Positions 8,435 to 17,640 are shown, counted from the stretch's first letter. The stretch: 64,000 bases of DNA from Desulfitobacterium hafniense DCB-2 (GCF_000021925.1 NC_011830.1:3507001-3571000); one strand, 5' to 3'. The notes: a model not told the origin generated them from the sequence alone. A program made the numbers and translations.

Positions 8435-9574
8435 ATGAGTAAAACCGAATTAGAACAGGACAAGCTAGTGGATGACTTCTTAAGACAGGAAAACCTGAGT
8501 GACGCTTCCCTGGAGGAATGTGAAACCGCCTTAGACCATCTTATCCAGGGAATACACGGTCTTGACGAACAGGTCATGGCCGCTGTACAAACCCGTTTAG
8601 ATTCCTTAACCAAACCCCAAGGCAGTTTAGGAGTCCTGGAAGCCCTCGCCAAACAATTGGGCGGGATTCAAGGTCAGCCTTGGCCGGAAGTACAAAAAAA
8701 GGCCATTCTCGTCATGGCCGGAGACCACGGCGTGGTGGCGGAAGGGGTCAGTGCCTTCCCTCAGGAAGTAACCCCGCAAATGTTCTATAATTTCCTGGGC
8801 GGCGGGGCAGGGATCAATGTCCTGGCCCGTCATGCCGGCGCCGAAGTGATCTGCACCGATGTGGGCATGGCTTTCCCGCTGGATCCGCCCGAGCTTATGG
8901 CTCACCGCATCATGAACGGAACCCATAACATGGCCCAGGGACCGGCTATGAGCCGTAAAGAAGCTCTGCTCTCCCTGCTGACCGGAGCTAAAATCGCCCG
9001 CCAGGCTATCGATTCCGGAGTGAATGTCCTGGCCACAGGGGAAGTGGGCATCGGCAATACCACCCCCAGTACAGCCATTATTTCTCTCTTGACAGGTTTG
9101 CCGCCCCAGGAGGTTACCGGAAGGGGCACCGGTCTGGATGATGAAGGACTCATCCGCAAGCAAAACGTCATCGCCCGTTCTATCGCCATCAATCAGCCCG
9201 ATCCTAAGGATGGAGTGGATATCCTCAGCAAAATAGGGGGCTTGGAGATCGGTGCCCTGGCCGGGGCAATTCTGACCGCAGCCTATTCCCGTGTCCCCAT
9301 CCTTTTAGATGGGGTCATCTCCACTGCCGCTGCTCTCATCGCTGTCCGCATCTGCCCTACGGCCCGCTTCTTCCTGATTCCCTCCCATTCTTCTGCGGAG
9401 ATCGGCCATCGAGCCGCCCTGGAACAACTGGAGCTAAAACCCATCATGCATCTGGATTTCCGCTTGGGAGAGGGAACCGGAGCCGCTATCGCTTTCCATC
9501 TTCTGGATGCCTCCATCCGCATTCTCAACGAGATGGCTACTTTTGAATCCGCAGGAGTCAGCGGTAAAAACTAA
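8435..9574 (+). CDS. cobT: Nicotinate-nucleotide--dimethylbenzimidazole phosphoribosyltransferase
   Basis: A 379-aa CobT. It transfers phosphoribose from nicotinate mononucleotide to the lower-ligand base (5,6-dimethylbenzimidazole or another base) to give alpha-ribazole phosphate for nucleotide-loop assembly. Motifs seen are RLDSLTKPQGSLGVLE, MAGDHGVVAEGVSAFP, the glycine-rich TGEVGIGNTTPSTA, and LGEGTGAAIAF with the probable catalytic Glu near the C-terminus. It is about 25-30 residues longer than usual at the N-terminus (acidic MSKTELEQDKLVDDF). The start has AAAGGAGAGG upstream and follows the B12 riboswitch. cobU follows 19 bases later in the same operon. Confidence 0.97.
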   Translation: MSKTELEQDKLVDDFLRQENLSDASLEECETALDHLIQGIHGLDEQVMAAVQTRLDSLTKPQGSLGVLEALAKQLGGIQGQPWPEVQKKAILVMAGDHGVVAEGVSAFPQEVTPQMFYNFLGGGAGINVLARHAGAEVICTDVGMAFPLDPPELMAHRIMNGTHNMAQGPAMSRKEALLSLLTGAKIARQAIDSGVNVLATGEVGIGNTTPSTAIISLLTGLPPQEVTGRGTGLDDEGLIRKQNVIARSIAINQPDPKDGVDILSKIGGLEIGALAGAILTAAYSRVPILLDGVISTAAALIAVRICPTARFFLIPSHSSAEIGHRAALEQLELKPIMHLDFRLGEGTGAAIAFHLLDASIRILNEMATFESAGVSGKN

Positions 9575-9593
9575 GCAATCACCGGAGGTAATT

Positions 9594-10208
9594 ATGTCAG
9601 ATTTTGTGCTCATAACCGGTGGAGCCCGCAGTGGCAAAAGCCGCTTTGCCGAGCTCCTGGCCGCTCATCCCGGCCTGCCTGTCACCTACATCGCCACGGC
9701 CCAGGTCTATGATGAAGAAATGGCTTTGCGTGTCAAAAAACATCAGGACCAGCGCCCTGCCCATTGGGGCTTAGTGGAAGAACCCCTTGCCCTCTCCTCT
9801 GTGTTGGAACGCCATGCTCAGAACAAAGGGGTCCTTTTGGTGGATTGTGTAACCCTGTGGCTGACCAATCTCCTCCTTGCCCACTATCCAGCAGAAGATC
9901 ATCTGACTGAGCAGGAGTATACCCGGGCCCTCCATAGGCTGGAGCAGAAGATTCTCGAACAGGTCCGCATTGTCGCCCGTATAGCCCGGGATATTACCCC
10001 TCAGGTGATTATGGTCACCAATGAAGTGGGAGATGGTATCGTCCCGGATAATCCCCTTTCCAGGATTTACCGGGATCTGGCCGGCAGGGCCAACCAGATC
10101 CTGGGACAGAGCGCCCAGCAGGTCTATTCCGTGGTCGCCGGCTATCCGACGGAGATCAAAGCTGCCGGTCAGGCCTTACTGGATTCCTTGCGGCGAGAGG
10201 ATGCCTAG
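9594..10208 (+). CDS. cobU: Bifunctional adenosylcobinamide kinase / adenosylcobinamide-phosphate guanylyltransferase
   Basis: A 204-aa CobU/CobP. It phosphorylates adenosylcobinamide and then adds GMP to give AdoCbi-GDP. The P-loop is at the N-terminus (LITGGARSGKSRFAE, residues 6-20). Further family motifs are YIATAQVYDEEM, a conserved region around VDCVTLWLTNLL, and TNEVGDGIVPDNPLSRIYRD. ATG at 9594 was chosen because it follows CCGGAGGTAATT; upstream in-frame starts lie inside cobT. The stop is TAG at 10206-10208, so cobS begins next to or within its last codons. Confidence 0.97.
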   Translation: MSDFVLITGGARSGKSRFAELLAAHPGLPVTYIATAQVYDEEMALRVKKHQDQRPAHWGLVEEPLALSSVLERHAQNKGVLLVDCVTLWLTNLLLAHYPAEDHLTEQEYTRALHRLEQKILEQVRIVARIARDITPQVIMVTNEVGDGIVPDNPLSRIYRDLAGRANQILGQSAQQVYSVVAGYPTEIKAAGQALLDSLRREDA

Positions 10209-10209
10209 C

Positions 10210-10965
10210 ATGCGCAAATTATGGATCGCCCTGACCTTCCTGACCCGAATACCACTCCCTCAGCCGGAGCAGGTGACCTCGGAAGAATTCACCCAAAGTC
10301 AGCATTATTATCCTTTGGTGGGCCTGATTCTGGGCGGAGCCTTATGGTTGGCCTTAACCCTGCTCCTTCCTCACTACCCGCCCCTGGTTACGGCTGCCTT
10401 GCTGCTTGCCCTGGAACTTATTCTCACCGGGGGAATTCACCTTGATGGCTTGATGGATAGTATGGACGGCTTGCTTTCAGCGCGGACACCTGAACGCATG
10501 CTGGAGATTATGAAAGACAGCCATGTGGGAGCTTTCGGTGCGTTGAGCGCCATGGTATACCTGCTGCTCAAATTCAGTCTTTTGGCCGGGCTCCTCGCCC
10601 TCTCTTCCCCTTTAGTTCCTTACCTGGTTCTTTTCATGCCCATCCTCTCCCGCTGGATTTTTCTGATTGGGGTTCATTATTTCCCCTATGCCCGGGCCCA
10701 GGGATTTGGCCAGGGATTTCATGAAACCTCCCGCCAAACCCGGTGGCTATTCCTGGGGGAGGGGCTGCTGCTCCTTTTCCTCACCTATTGGGTGTTGCAA
10801 TGGCCGGGGATTGCCGGCTTTATTCTGGCCACCCTCTTCATCCTCTTGTTCACCCGCAAGGTCTCCCGCCTCCTCGGAGGGTTAACCGGGGATCTCTATG
10901 GTGCCAGCATTGAACTTTCCGAACTGCTCTTTCTTTTAGGGGCCTTCCCATTGCTTTACCCCTGA
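10210..10965 (+). CDS. cobS: Adenosylcobinamide-GDP ribazoletransferase (cobalamin synthase)
   Basis: A 251-aa polytopic membrane enzyme that joins AdoCbi-GDP with alpha-ribazole (phosphate), the last assembly step of cobalamin. Signatures are the start MRKLWIALTFLTRIPLP, the acidic GGIHLDGLMDSMDGLL, and MKDSHVGAFGALS. ATG at 10210 was chosen; ATG at 10201 (MPS) overlaps the end of cobU and is also possible. It is the last gene of the riboswitch-controlled operon and is followed by a terminator. There is no cobC/cobD here, so the operon serves late steps or corrinoid salvage. Confidence 0.96.
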   Translation: MRKLWIALTFLTRIPLPQPEQVTSEEFTQSQHYYPLVGLILGGALWLALTLLLPHYPPLVTAALLLALELILTGGIHLDGLMDSMDGLLSARTPERMLEIMKDSHVGAFGALSAMVYLLLKFSLLAGLLALSSPLVPYLVLFMPILSRWIFLIGVHYFPYARAQGFGQGFHETSRQTRWLFLGEGLLLLFLTYWVLQWPGIAGFILATLFILLFTRKVSRLLGGLTGDLYGASIELSELLFLLGAFPLLYP

Positions 10966-10966
10966 A

Positions 10967-10986
10967 ATTCGGAATCGCTTACGAAT
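10967..10986. repeat. Dispersed palindromic motif, copy 3
   Basis: ATTCGGAATCGCTTACGAAT directly after the cobS stop differs at one position from the 20-bp near-palindrome found at 27625-27644 and 35661-35680. Flanking bases after the motif (TTGAG versus TATGAG) are also similar, which suggests a repeat family. Confidence 0.55.
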
Positions 10987-11050
10987 TTGAGCTGTGCCGC
11001 CCAGGGAGCCAGGCAGCCGGACAGCAGACAATCTGCTCTGACGACAAAGA

Positions 11051-11095
11051 AGCCGTTGCCCAAGGAACTGTAAAGTTCGTGCAACGGCATTTTTG
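11051..11095 (+). terminator. Terminator of the cob operon
   Basis: GCCGTTGC (11052-11059) pairs with GCAACGGC (11081-11088), followed by a T-rich stretch (11090-11094). It lies between cobS and the convergent aminotransferase gene. Confidence 0.85.
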
Positions 11096-11140
11096 CTTTC
11101 AGTACGGTCAGCAAAGCCTTTTCATGCTTATATTTCAACC

Positions 11141-12301
11141 CTATTGATTCAAGCCCCGGGCCAAGCGCCTCATTCCCTCTTCGATAATCTCCGGTGTGGA
11201 ACAGGAATAGTTGAGACGCATTTCATTGGACACCCGGCCATCGGCGTAGAAAAGAGCGCCGGGAACATAAAGAACATTTTGGCGAATCATATCTTGCACA
11301 TAGTCAAAACTATTGTTCACCCCCATGAGCTTGGCCCAGAGGAACAGGCCGCCTGCCGGCACCTTCATCTCCACCCTGTCTCCCAGATAGGTCTGGATGG
11401 ACTCCACCATGGCCTTACGGCGAACATTGTAGACTTCCCGCAGCTTCAGTATATGATCCGGCAAAAGATCCTTTTGCAAATATTCATAGATGGCTCTCTG
11501 AGTCAGGTTATTGCTATGAAGGTCCACACCTTCCTTGGTCTGCTCCAGATGCATAATAATATCTTCGTCGGCAAGCACATAGCCGATGCGCAGCCCCGGT
11601 GCCAAAACCTTGGAAAAAGTCCCCAGATAGATGACATTTTCCCCTAATTCCGCCAGATGGGGGATGGGCTCTCCTTCATAGCGCAATTCTCCATAGGGAT
11701 TATCCTCGACAAGCAGCAGGCCGTATTTCTGGGACACTTTAAGGAGCTCTTTTCTCCGCTCCAGCCCCATAACTCTCCCTGAAGGGTTTTGATAATTAGG
11801 TATTAAGTAAAGAAATTTAGGGGTGGTGAAAGCCAAAGCTTTCTCCAGCTCATCGGGAAGAATCCCTTCTTCATCACAGGGAATCATCTGAAAATCAGCC
11901 CGAAATCCTTCAAAAGCCTGAATAGCCCCCAAATAGGTGGGCGTCTCCAGGAATACCGTATCTCCCGGATCCAAAAAAGTTTGGGCCAATAAGCTCAATC
12001 CCTGCTGGCTTCCGGTAGTGATGATAACCTCGGCAGTTCGGGCCGGCCTTTGGCTGCGTTGGTGCTGAGAGGCAACCCATGACCTTAATTCCGGATATCC
12101 CGCGGTCTGTGCGTATTGCAGGGCCGCATTCCCCTGTTCTTCAAAAACCTTTTGAAAGGCGGCCTGTAAATCCTGGGTAGGAAAAAGATCCAAGGCAGGC
12201 AATCCTCCGGCAAAAGATATCATCGCGGGGTTTTGGGCTGCTCTGAGCATTTCCCCGATAAATCCTTCCCCTACATTCTTCATCCATTTGGCGTATTTCA
12301 T
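11141..12301 (-). CDS. PLP-dependent aminotransferase, class I/II (2-aminoadipate/aromatic aminotransferase type)
   Basis: A 386-aa fold-type I aminotransferase. Seen are ISFAGGLPALDLFP at the N-terminus, TTGSQQGLSLLAQTFLDPGD, the cofactor-binding YLIPNYQNPSGRV and VEDNPYGELRY, the PLP lysine in GTFSKVLAPGLRIGY, and the substrate Arg in EMRLNYSC. This layout is the LysN/AadAT group, related to the catalytic half of MocR regulators but without their DNA-binding domain. The exact amino donor cannot be told. The gene stands alone on the minus strand. Confidence 0.92.
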   Translation of the reverse strand: MKYAKWMKNVGEGFIGEMLRAAQNPAMISFAGGLPALDLFPTQDLQAAFQKVFEEQGNAALQYAQTAGYPELRSWVASQHQRSQRPARTAEVIITTGSQQGLSLLAQTFLDPGDTVFLETPTYLGAIQAFEGFRADFQMIPCDEEGILPDELEKALAFTTPKFLYLIPNYQNPSGRVMGLERRKELLKVSQKYGLLLVEDNPYGELRYEGEPIPHLAELGENVIYLGTFSKVLAPGLRIGYVLADEDIIMHLEQTKEGVDLHSNNLTQRAIYEYLQKDLLPDHILKLREVYNVRRKAMVESIQTYLGDRVEMKVPAGGLFLWAKLMGVNNSFDYVQDMIRQNVLYVPGALFYADGRVSNEMRLNYSCSTPEIIEEGMRRLARGLNQ

Positions 12302-12362
12302 TGGCTTCTCCTTTCCACTCCACGATTAAATTTAATAGGTAATATACCTGAATCAGTATTTC

Positions 12363-12884
12363 TTACTTAAGGGCGCCCCAGCGTTCCAGAGGCCAATAAC
12401 GCAGCAGAACCTTGCCTTCGATATTCTCTTCAGGAACAAACCCCCAGACATGACTGTCCTTGCTGTTGTTGCGATTATCCCCAAACACAAGATACGCTCC
12501 CTCAGGAATCTGGATAGGTCCATATTCATATTCAGGAGCCTCTTTCAGATAAGGTTCCTCGATGGCTTCACCATTGATCCAGACCTTGCCTTCTCTGACC
12601 TCTAAAGTGTCCCCAGGCAAACCGATGATCCGCTTCACCAAATCATCATGCTCTCCCGAACCCTCCGGAGCGGTAAACATAATGATATCCCCACGCTGGA
12701 GGGGTTTATTTTTGTAAAACACCTTATCGAAGATTAAGCGATCCTGAAGTTGGATAGTAGGGAGCATGGAACCGGTCGGGACGATGCGGGTGTCAATAAG
12801 ATAGGTCCTGATGCCAAAGGACAACACCCAGGCGACTACAATCAAAATTCCCCATTCCAAAATTGTGCGTAAATATTTCTTCAT
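12363..12884 (-). CDS. lepB: Type I signal peptidase
   Basis: A 173-aa Gram-positive SipS/LepB-type signal peptidase, which cleaves signal peptides on the outer face of the membrane. There is one N-terminal membrane segment (about 8-28). The catalytic Ser is in VPTGSMLPT, the Lys in DLVKRIIGLPGDTLE, and the C-terminal box E is GDNRNNSKDSHVWGFV. The length fits the short Gram-positive type. It starts MKKYLRTILEWG. Confidence 0.96.
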   Translation of the reverse strand: MKKYLRTILEWGILIVVAWVLSFGIRTYLIDTRIVPTGSMLPTIQLQDRLIFDKVFYKNKPLQRGDIIMFTAPEGSGEHDDLVKRIIGLPGDTLEVREGKVWINGEAIEEPYLKEAPEYEYGPIQIPEGAYLVFGDNRNNSKDSHVWGFVPEENIEGKVLLRYWPLERWGALK

Positions 12885-12970
12885 TCATGTCACACCCTCT
12901 GCAATAGTTATCCTCTGTGAGGAAGATCCAAGGTTTCGCTGCCTGTTTCAGGATACCACGAAATCCCTAT

Positions 12971-13000
12971 CAAATAAAAGACCCCCCCGTTTGGAGGGTT
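12971..13000 (-). terminator. Terminator of the GGDEF gene
   Basis: On the minus strand ACCCTCC pairs with GGGGGGT around a short AAAC loop, followed by CTTTTATTT. The hairpin starts at the last bases of the stop codon of the GGDEF gene. Confidence 0.8.
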
Positions 13001-14438
13001 AGTCCGCTATGATATTTCCTTTCCCTGAATTCTTGCCTCTATAAAGCCTTTGGTCTGCTAAACGGTACAATTCATCATAGGTACGGCCTTCCGTTGGAAA
13101 TTCTGCGACTCCAATACTGACTCCTAAATTATATTCTTCCAGATGCATGCTCTTTCTCATCCGTTCAATCACAGTCAGGGACTCTTCATTCAGGGCGATG
13201 TCCGTCAGCACCACTGTAAATTCATCACCACCGGTCCGGGCCACAATATCCTGCTCCCGTACCGCGCAGCGCAGGTTCTGAGCAATTTCTTTCAGGGCCC
13301 GGTCACCCATGGGATGGCCCAGAGTATCATTGAGCTGTTTAAATCGATCCAAATCAAGAACCAGGAACAGAAAACGTGAGTCTCTCCTTAAGGTACTGGC
13401 TATTTCTTCCCGAACACGCTGCTCGAACCCCTGGCGGTTCAGTATTCCTGTCAAACGATCCGTATTGGCCAAGCGGGCCAGCTCCTCACGCTGGCGAATG
13501 GTCTCTAAAGCAACCCCAACCACCCGGATAAAGGCAGTCAGTATCTCCTGCTCCTGATCATTAAGGTACTTACCGGCATTCATCAGCCACAGCTCGCCGA
13601 CCACCCCGCTATGGGTCTGGAGAGGATGTATCCACACACGTTCCCATTTAAAAGGATTATTTTCAATATCAAAAAAGTGAACCTTAGCACTTCTCAGACA
13701 ACATTCTTCTTTAGAGATGTATTGCCTGACCCAAGTTCGCCAATCCCACTCCATCTCCTGTTTCAGCCGCCCAAAGGGTGAACGGATTTCCCAAGTCCCT
13801 CCGGCCCCCTCCAGGAGAAAAAATCCCCCGGGCAAAAACAGAATTTCCATGGCCATTTCTCCGGCTTCCGATAAAAGCTGCTCCTCAGAGTCAGCACGAA
13901 CAAGAATCTCCGTTCCCCGCAATAATAAGGTTAAGGCTTGTTCCCTGCTCAGAGAGTCGATTTTCAATATTCTCTCGAATATAAAAGAAGATATAATCGA
14001 AATGACTTGCTTTACAAAGACTGCTGACCCCTCATCCCTGCACTGAGATCGCCTGCCTTTGAGAACATAAGCACCTAAGGTTTTGCCAAAATGGCTTAAT
14101 GCCAAAACCCATTCCTCATCCGTTTCGACGACTTCAGTACCAATTTCCCGGAAATCCTGAGGAAATTCCCTTAACATCAGCGTTTCCCTGTCCTTATCAT
14201 CACGAAAGCTAACAGAGAAAGGCTTGTATTTCCCTTGCTCCAAAAGGTAGATTGCAGCTACATCACAGTCAAACAACACCAAGCTTCGCTGAGTAAAGAG
14301 ATCTAATGCTTTCAAGAGATTCTCCTCACGATTCATCTCTTGAATGGTAGACAGCAATATCTCTGCACAGGAAGGGCTATGACCGGAAGATACCCTCTTT
14401 TCAATACTCTGTAATTGCACTGACTCCTCACCCTCCAT
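12999..14438 (-). CDS. GGDEF-domain diguanylate cyclase with N-terminal GAF-like sensory region
   Basis: A 479-aa predicted cyclase making c-di-GMP from two GTP. The C-terminal GGDEF domain (about 325-479) begins RLANTDRLTGILNRQGFEQR and has an intact active site ARTGGDEFTVVLTD. An inhibitory RxxD site is not evident just upstream of it. The N-terminal 300 residues hold two GAF-like regions (for example LDLFTQRSLVLFDCDVAAIYLL), suggesting control by a bound ligand. No membrane segments are seen, so it is cytoplasmic. The ATG at 14438 is used; a GTG at 14420 with an upstream GAGGAG is a possible alternative. Confidence 0.9.
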   Translation of the reverse strand: MEGEESVQLQSIEKRVSSGHSPSCAEILLSTIQEMNREENLLKALDLFTQRSLVLFDCDVAAIYLLEQGKYKPFSVSFRDDKDRETLMLREFPQDFREIGTEVVETDEEWVLALSHFGKTLGAYVLKGRRSQCRDEGSAVFVKQVISIISSFIFERILKIDSLSREQALTLLLRGTEILVRADSEEQLLSEAGEMAMEILFLPGGFFLLEGAGGTWEIRSPFGRLKQEMEWDWRTWVRQYISKEECCLRSAKVHFFDIENNPFKWERVWIHPLQTHSGVVGELWLMNAGKYLNDQEQEILTAFIRVVGVALETIRQREELARLANTDRLTGILNRQGFEQRVREEIASTLRRDSRFLFLVLDLDRFKQLNDTLGHPMGDRALKEIAQNLRCAVREQDIVARTGGDEFTVVLTDIALNEESLTVIERMRKSMHLEEYNLGVSIGVAEFPTEGRTYDELYRLADQRLYRGKNSGKGNIIAD

Positions 14439-14657
14439 TTAAGAGCAATTTGAATGCTAAGTTCATACTGTAAATATTTTACCACATTATATTAATAAAA
14501 TGGTTTGATTTCCATGATTCTTTTAATAAATTAATTTTAAATTAGTTAACGATTTAAGTTGAAAGACTCTGCCCCCTCATAAACACTATACCGCTATACC
14601 ATTAATATATGTTGGTTCTCAGAAAATCGAACTATTTCTAAGCTACAAAAAGATTCA

Positions 14658-15800
14658 TCATCTTTTGTCGGAATAGGCCATTTTTAAGATACGGAATCCC
14701 CGCTCCGCAGCGTCCACCGTCAAATCAAAGGCTCTTTCCATAGATTCCTCCAAGGTCATGGGACCATTAACAATAGTAAGGATAGAGCTTATGCCATGTT
14801 CATAAAGGGCTTCAGATCCGGCACCGATGGAACCGACGATAGCCAGGGTGGGTTTGCCATACTGAAGGGCTCGTTTGGCCACACCCATGGGCACCTTGCC
14901 ATAAACCGACTGACCGTCGATGCGCCCTTCACCGGTAATGACAATATCCGCTTGTTGCAGTTTACCATCAAAGTTTACTGTATCAAGCACAGCCTCCACA
15001 CCGGTCTTCAGCTGAGCTCCTGTGAAGGCCAGCAGTCCCATTCCCAGGCCTCCGGCGGCTCCTGCCCCTGGCACATCTTTTAGATCCACTCCTAAATCTT
15101 CCCGGATTTTCCGGGCAAAATGAGCAAGATTCCCATCCAAAATCTCCACCATCTCCGGTGTGGCGCCTTTTTGCGGTCCATAAACTGCCGAAGCTCCCCG
15201 CGGGCCGCACAAGGGATTATCCACATCGCACATCACCGTGATCTTCGTCTCTTTTAAGCGGGGATCAAGTTCTGAACAGTCGATCCTGGCAAGCTGATCC
15301 AGGCAACCTCCGCCGGGACTCAGCTCCTGTCCTTCCCGATCAAGGAGTCTTGCCCCAAGGGCCTGAGCCATTCCCGCTCCCCCATCATTGGTCGCACTGC
15401 CGCCAATACCGATGAGAATTTCCCGGGGCTGCAGAGCCAGGGCAGCCCGAATCAGATCCCCTGTACCCCTGGTGGTGGTCAGCAAAGGATTCCTCTTATG
15501 GCGGGGGACCATAGGTAAGCCTGAAGCCGAAGCCATTTCCAGCACGATAGTGCCATCGGGAAGCCGGCCCATGATGGCCTCGGCCTCTTCCCCCAAAGGT
15601 GAGGTGACTCTGGTTTTTAACACCTTCCCCCGACCGGCATGGACAATGGCCTCAACGGTTCCTTCCCCGCCGTCTGCCATACTGATAATCTCCGCAGTCG
15701 CTTCAGGAAAAACCCGCTGAATGCCCAGGGTAATGGCTTCCCCTGCCTTTTGGCTGCTTAAACTTCCTTTGAATGAATCAACGGCTATAAGTACATGCAT
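14658..15800 (-). CDS. Glycerate kinase
   Basis: A 380-aa member of the GarK/GlxK family (glycerate 2-kinase), which phosphorylates D-glycerate with ATP and feeds it into glycolysis. Family blocks are the start MHVLIAVDSFKGSLSSQKAGEA, ISMADGGEGTVEAIV, IGIGGSATNDGGAGMAQALG, and DIVITGEGRIDGQSVYGKVP. Length is typical. It is monocistronic; about 220 A+T-rich bases without a recognisable gene separate it from the GGDEF gene. Confidence 0.95.
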   Translation of the reverse strand: MHVLIAVDSFKGSLSSQKAGEAITLGIQRVFPEATAEIISMADGGEGTVEAIVHAGRGKVLKTRVTSPLGEEAEAIMGRLPDGTIVLEMASASGLPMVPRHKRNPLLTTTRGTGDLIRAALALQPREILIGIGGSATNDGGAGMAQALGARLLDREGQELSPGGGCLDQLARIDCSELDPRLKETKITVMCDVDNPLCGPRGASAVYGPQKGATPEMVEILDGNLAHFARKIREDLGVDLKDVPGAGAAGGLGMGLLAFTGAQLKTGVEAVLDTVNFDGKLQQADIVITGEGRIDGQSVYGKVPMGVAKRALQYGKPTLAIVGSIGAGSEALYEHGISSILTIVNGPMTLEESMERAFDLTVDAAERGFRILKMAYSDKR

Positions 15801-16002
15801 TTTTATCGCTCTCCTCTAGTTCAGATAGGATGCTATTCTATATCACCTTGAGTATTTATTTCGCATTTTATCCTAAATAGCTGCAAAACACAATGAATCG
15901 ACAGGTGAATGGTCAGGAATTGGCCTCCTGAGGTTGCTTATCTTTACAAAATTATCGTTGACGCTGGAAGCACCTATAAGCTATACTAAAAAGGTAATAA
16001 TA

Positions 16003-16115
16003 CAAAGGGGAGTAGCTGGACAGCAAAGTCGTCATTACGGATTAACATCCCGGCTTTGTTGACAACACTGTTGTAAGCAAGACCTTTGCCCACAAGGGGG
16101 TGAAGGTCTTTTTTG
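16003..16115 (+). promoter_or_regulatory. yybP-ykoY (Mn2+) riboswitch with terminator, before the TerC gene
   Basis: The leader has the conserved yybP-ykoY elements: AAAGGGGAGTAGCTG (16004-16018), the downstream CATCCCGGCT (16047-16056), and a terminator where AAGACCTTTGCCC (16079-16091) pairs with GGGGGTGAAGGTCTT followed by T. This class binds Mn2+ and turns on expression by preventing the terminator. TerC-family genes (ykoY) are among its best known targets, which agrees with the next gene. The rest of 15801-16188 shows nothing else clear. Confidence 0.92.
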
Positions 16116-16188
16116 ATGCAATAATACTACCTCTTGAAACACATAATAAGGATTATGGGTTATCTTAAAGAATGAAAGGAAGAACAAG

Positions 16189-16878
16189 ATGGAGTTATTT
16201 AGCCCCGAATTTTTTCAAGCATTGTTCGCTATCGTGATTATGGATTTGGTCCTGGGCGGCGATAATGCTATTGTCATCGGCATGGCTGCCCGCAATCTGC
16301 CCAAACAACAGCAGAAGAAAGTGATCCTCTTTGGCACAGGAGGCGCAATCTTAATCCGGACCTTAGCTACCTTAGTGGCTGTCTACCTGCTAAAAATTCC
16401 TGGGCTGATGTTTGCCGGCGGCCTTCTCCTGGTTTGGATGGCCTATAAGCTCCTGACCGATGAGAAACACGATGAACAGGTCGATAGTGCCGCGAGCTTT
16501 TGGGGTGCTATAAAAACAATCATCATCGCCGATGCCGTTATGGGACTGGATAATGTTCTGGCCGTTGCCGGTGCCGCCCATGGCCACCCCATCCTTGTTG
16601 TCTTCGGCTTGCTTATCAGTATCCCCATTGTGGTTTGGGGGAGTACCCTGGTCATTAAGGCGATTAACCGTTTCCCGGTGATTATCCCTATCGGCTCGGC
16701 CGTCATTACCCATACCGCCGTGACCATGCTTGTGCATGAAAAATTTGTTGTCAATATCATCGGAGAAAGCGCCCTCATCGAATGGGGATTAAGCGCAGTT
16801 CTCATCGCCGGTGTTCTCTATCTGGGTCATCGGACCAATAAGAAAAAAGTTCTTGAAGCGGCCAAAAACGCCGCTTAA
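16189..16878 (+). CDS. TerC family integral membrane protein (YkoY/YjbE type)
   Basis: A 229-aa TerC protein with about seven membrane segments. Hallmarks are the acidic MDLVLGGDNAIVIGMAARNL near the N-terminus and the repeat of it, IADAVMGLDNVLAVAGAAHG, in the middle. Proteins of this type controlled by yybP-ykoY riboswitches are implicated in Mn2+ export or in metalation of exported proteins. ATG at 16189 follows GAAAGGAAGAACAAG. It is monocistronic, between the riboswitch and a terminator. Confidence 0.93.
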   Translation: MELFSPEFFQALFAIVIMDLVLGGDNAIVIGMAARNLPKQQQKKVILFGTGGAILIRTLATLVAVYLLKIPGLMFAGGLLLVWMAYKLLTDEKHDEQVDSAASFWGAIKTIIIADAVMGLDNVLAVAGAAHGHPILVVFGLLISIPIVVWGSTLVIKAINRFPVIIPIGSAVITHTAVTMLVHEKFVVNIIGESALIEWGLSAVLIAGVLYLGHRTNKKKVLEAAKNAA

Positions 16879-16884
16879 CATCAG

Positions 16885-16935
16885 GGGAGCATCGCATACT
16901 GCTTTATCTAAGCAGGGGTGATGCTCCTTATATTA
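16885..16935 (+). terminator. Terminator after the TerC gene
   Basis: GGGAGCATC (16885-16893) pairs with GATGCTCC (16919-16926), with an inner TGCTT/AAGCA pairing, then a T/A-rich tail. Confidence 0.8.
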
Positions 16936-16975
16936 TTTCTTCTACGGCAATATATAAAGCACATTGCATTCTTTT

Positions 16976-17028
16976 ATTGACTAAATCAGTCAATGACACT
17001 ACAATAGAAATTGACTAAAACAGTCAAT
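16976..17028 (+). promoter_or_regulatory. Promoter with two tandem TetR operators (first TetR/dikinase operon)
   Basis: Two near-identical palindromes, ATTGACTAAATCAGTCAAT (16976-16994) and ATTGACTAAAACAGTCAAT (17010-17028), each with perfect 7-bp half-sites. A sigma-A promoter overlaps the first: TTGACT (16977-16982), 17 bases, TACAAT (17000-17005). The second palindrome ends 12 bases before the TetR start. Dimers bound here would block the promoter and transcript start, so the TetR probably represses its own operon. Confidence 0.85.
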
Positions 17029-17040
17029 GAGGTGATGATG

Positions 17041-17640
17041 ATGCCGGAGATTCATATTCCCGAAGATAAAAAGCAGCGGATCATCCGCGCAGCCCTGGAG
17101 CACTTTGCCAAAAACGGCTACAAAAAAACAACCATGGACGAAATCGTCGCCGCGGCGGATATCTCCAAGGGCCTGATTTTCCACTATTTTGGCAACAAGA
17201 AAAAGCTGTACCTCTATCTCTATGAATTTGTCTACGGCCTTGTCTATGACCGCATCGTCAAGTCCTTCGAGCAGGAAGACCTGTTTGAGCGCATCCGCGA
17301 ATCGGAGCGGATCAAACTGGCTGTGGTCAACGAATACCCCTATGTGTTGGACTTTCTCCTCTCGGTCCGCAGGGAAACCGACGAATCCTTGCGAGAGGAA
17401 CTTTCCCGGGTTAAAGTGAAGAGCTTTCCGCCGTGGCAGGAAACCTTTCTGCCGGGGCTTGACACATCCAAATTGCGGGAGGGCATCGATCTGGAGAAAG
17501 TGACCAAAATTATTTCCTGGACCACCGACGGGCTTCTGTCCGAGCACAAGGACGACTTCGTGCTGGAGGATATTTTTGTGGAAATGGATGAATACCTTAA
17601 TCTGATGCGCAAAGCATTTTACAAGGAGGAGTACCAATGA
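17041..17640 (+). CDS. TetR family transcriptional regulator (operon repressor)
   Basis: A 199-aa TetR protein. The N-terminal HTH is clear: KQRIIRAALEHFAKNGYKKT, then MDEIVAAADISKGLIFHYFG (recognition helix), then NKKKLYLYLYEF. The C-terminal ligand domain is not diagnostic. Start chosen at the third of three consecutive ATGs, six bases after GAGGTG. It overlaps the dikinase gene by ATGA. Two palindromic operators sit on its promoter. It is related in layout to the second TetR at 20281, but the operator sequences differ, so each likely controls its own unit. The ligand is unknown; a substrate of the dikinase is a fair guess. Confidence 0.92.
   Translation: MPEIHIPEDKKQRIIRAALEHFAKNGYKKTTMDEIVAAADISKGLIFHYFGNKKKLYLYLYEFVYGLVYDRIVKSFEQEDLFERIRESERIKLAVVNEYPYVLDFLLSVRRETDESLREELSRVKVKSFPPWQETFLPGLDTSKLREGIDLEKVTKIISWTTDGLLSEHKDDFVLEDIFVEMDEYLNLMRKAFYKEEYQ

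Noticed and set aside
8627..9163. Minus-strand 178-codon frame inside cobT
   Set aside because: Antisense shadow of cobT; no recognisable protein.
16390..16805. Minus-strand frames inside the TerC gene
   Set aside because: Shadows of the TerC coding sequence; composition rich in His/Asn from complement of hydrophobic codons.
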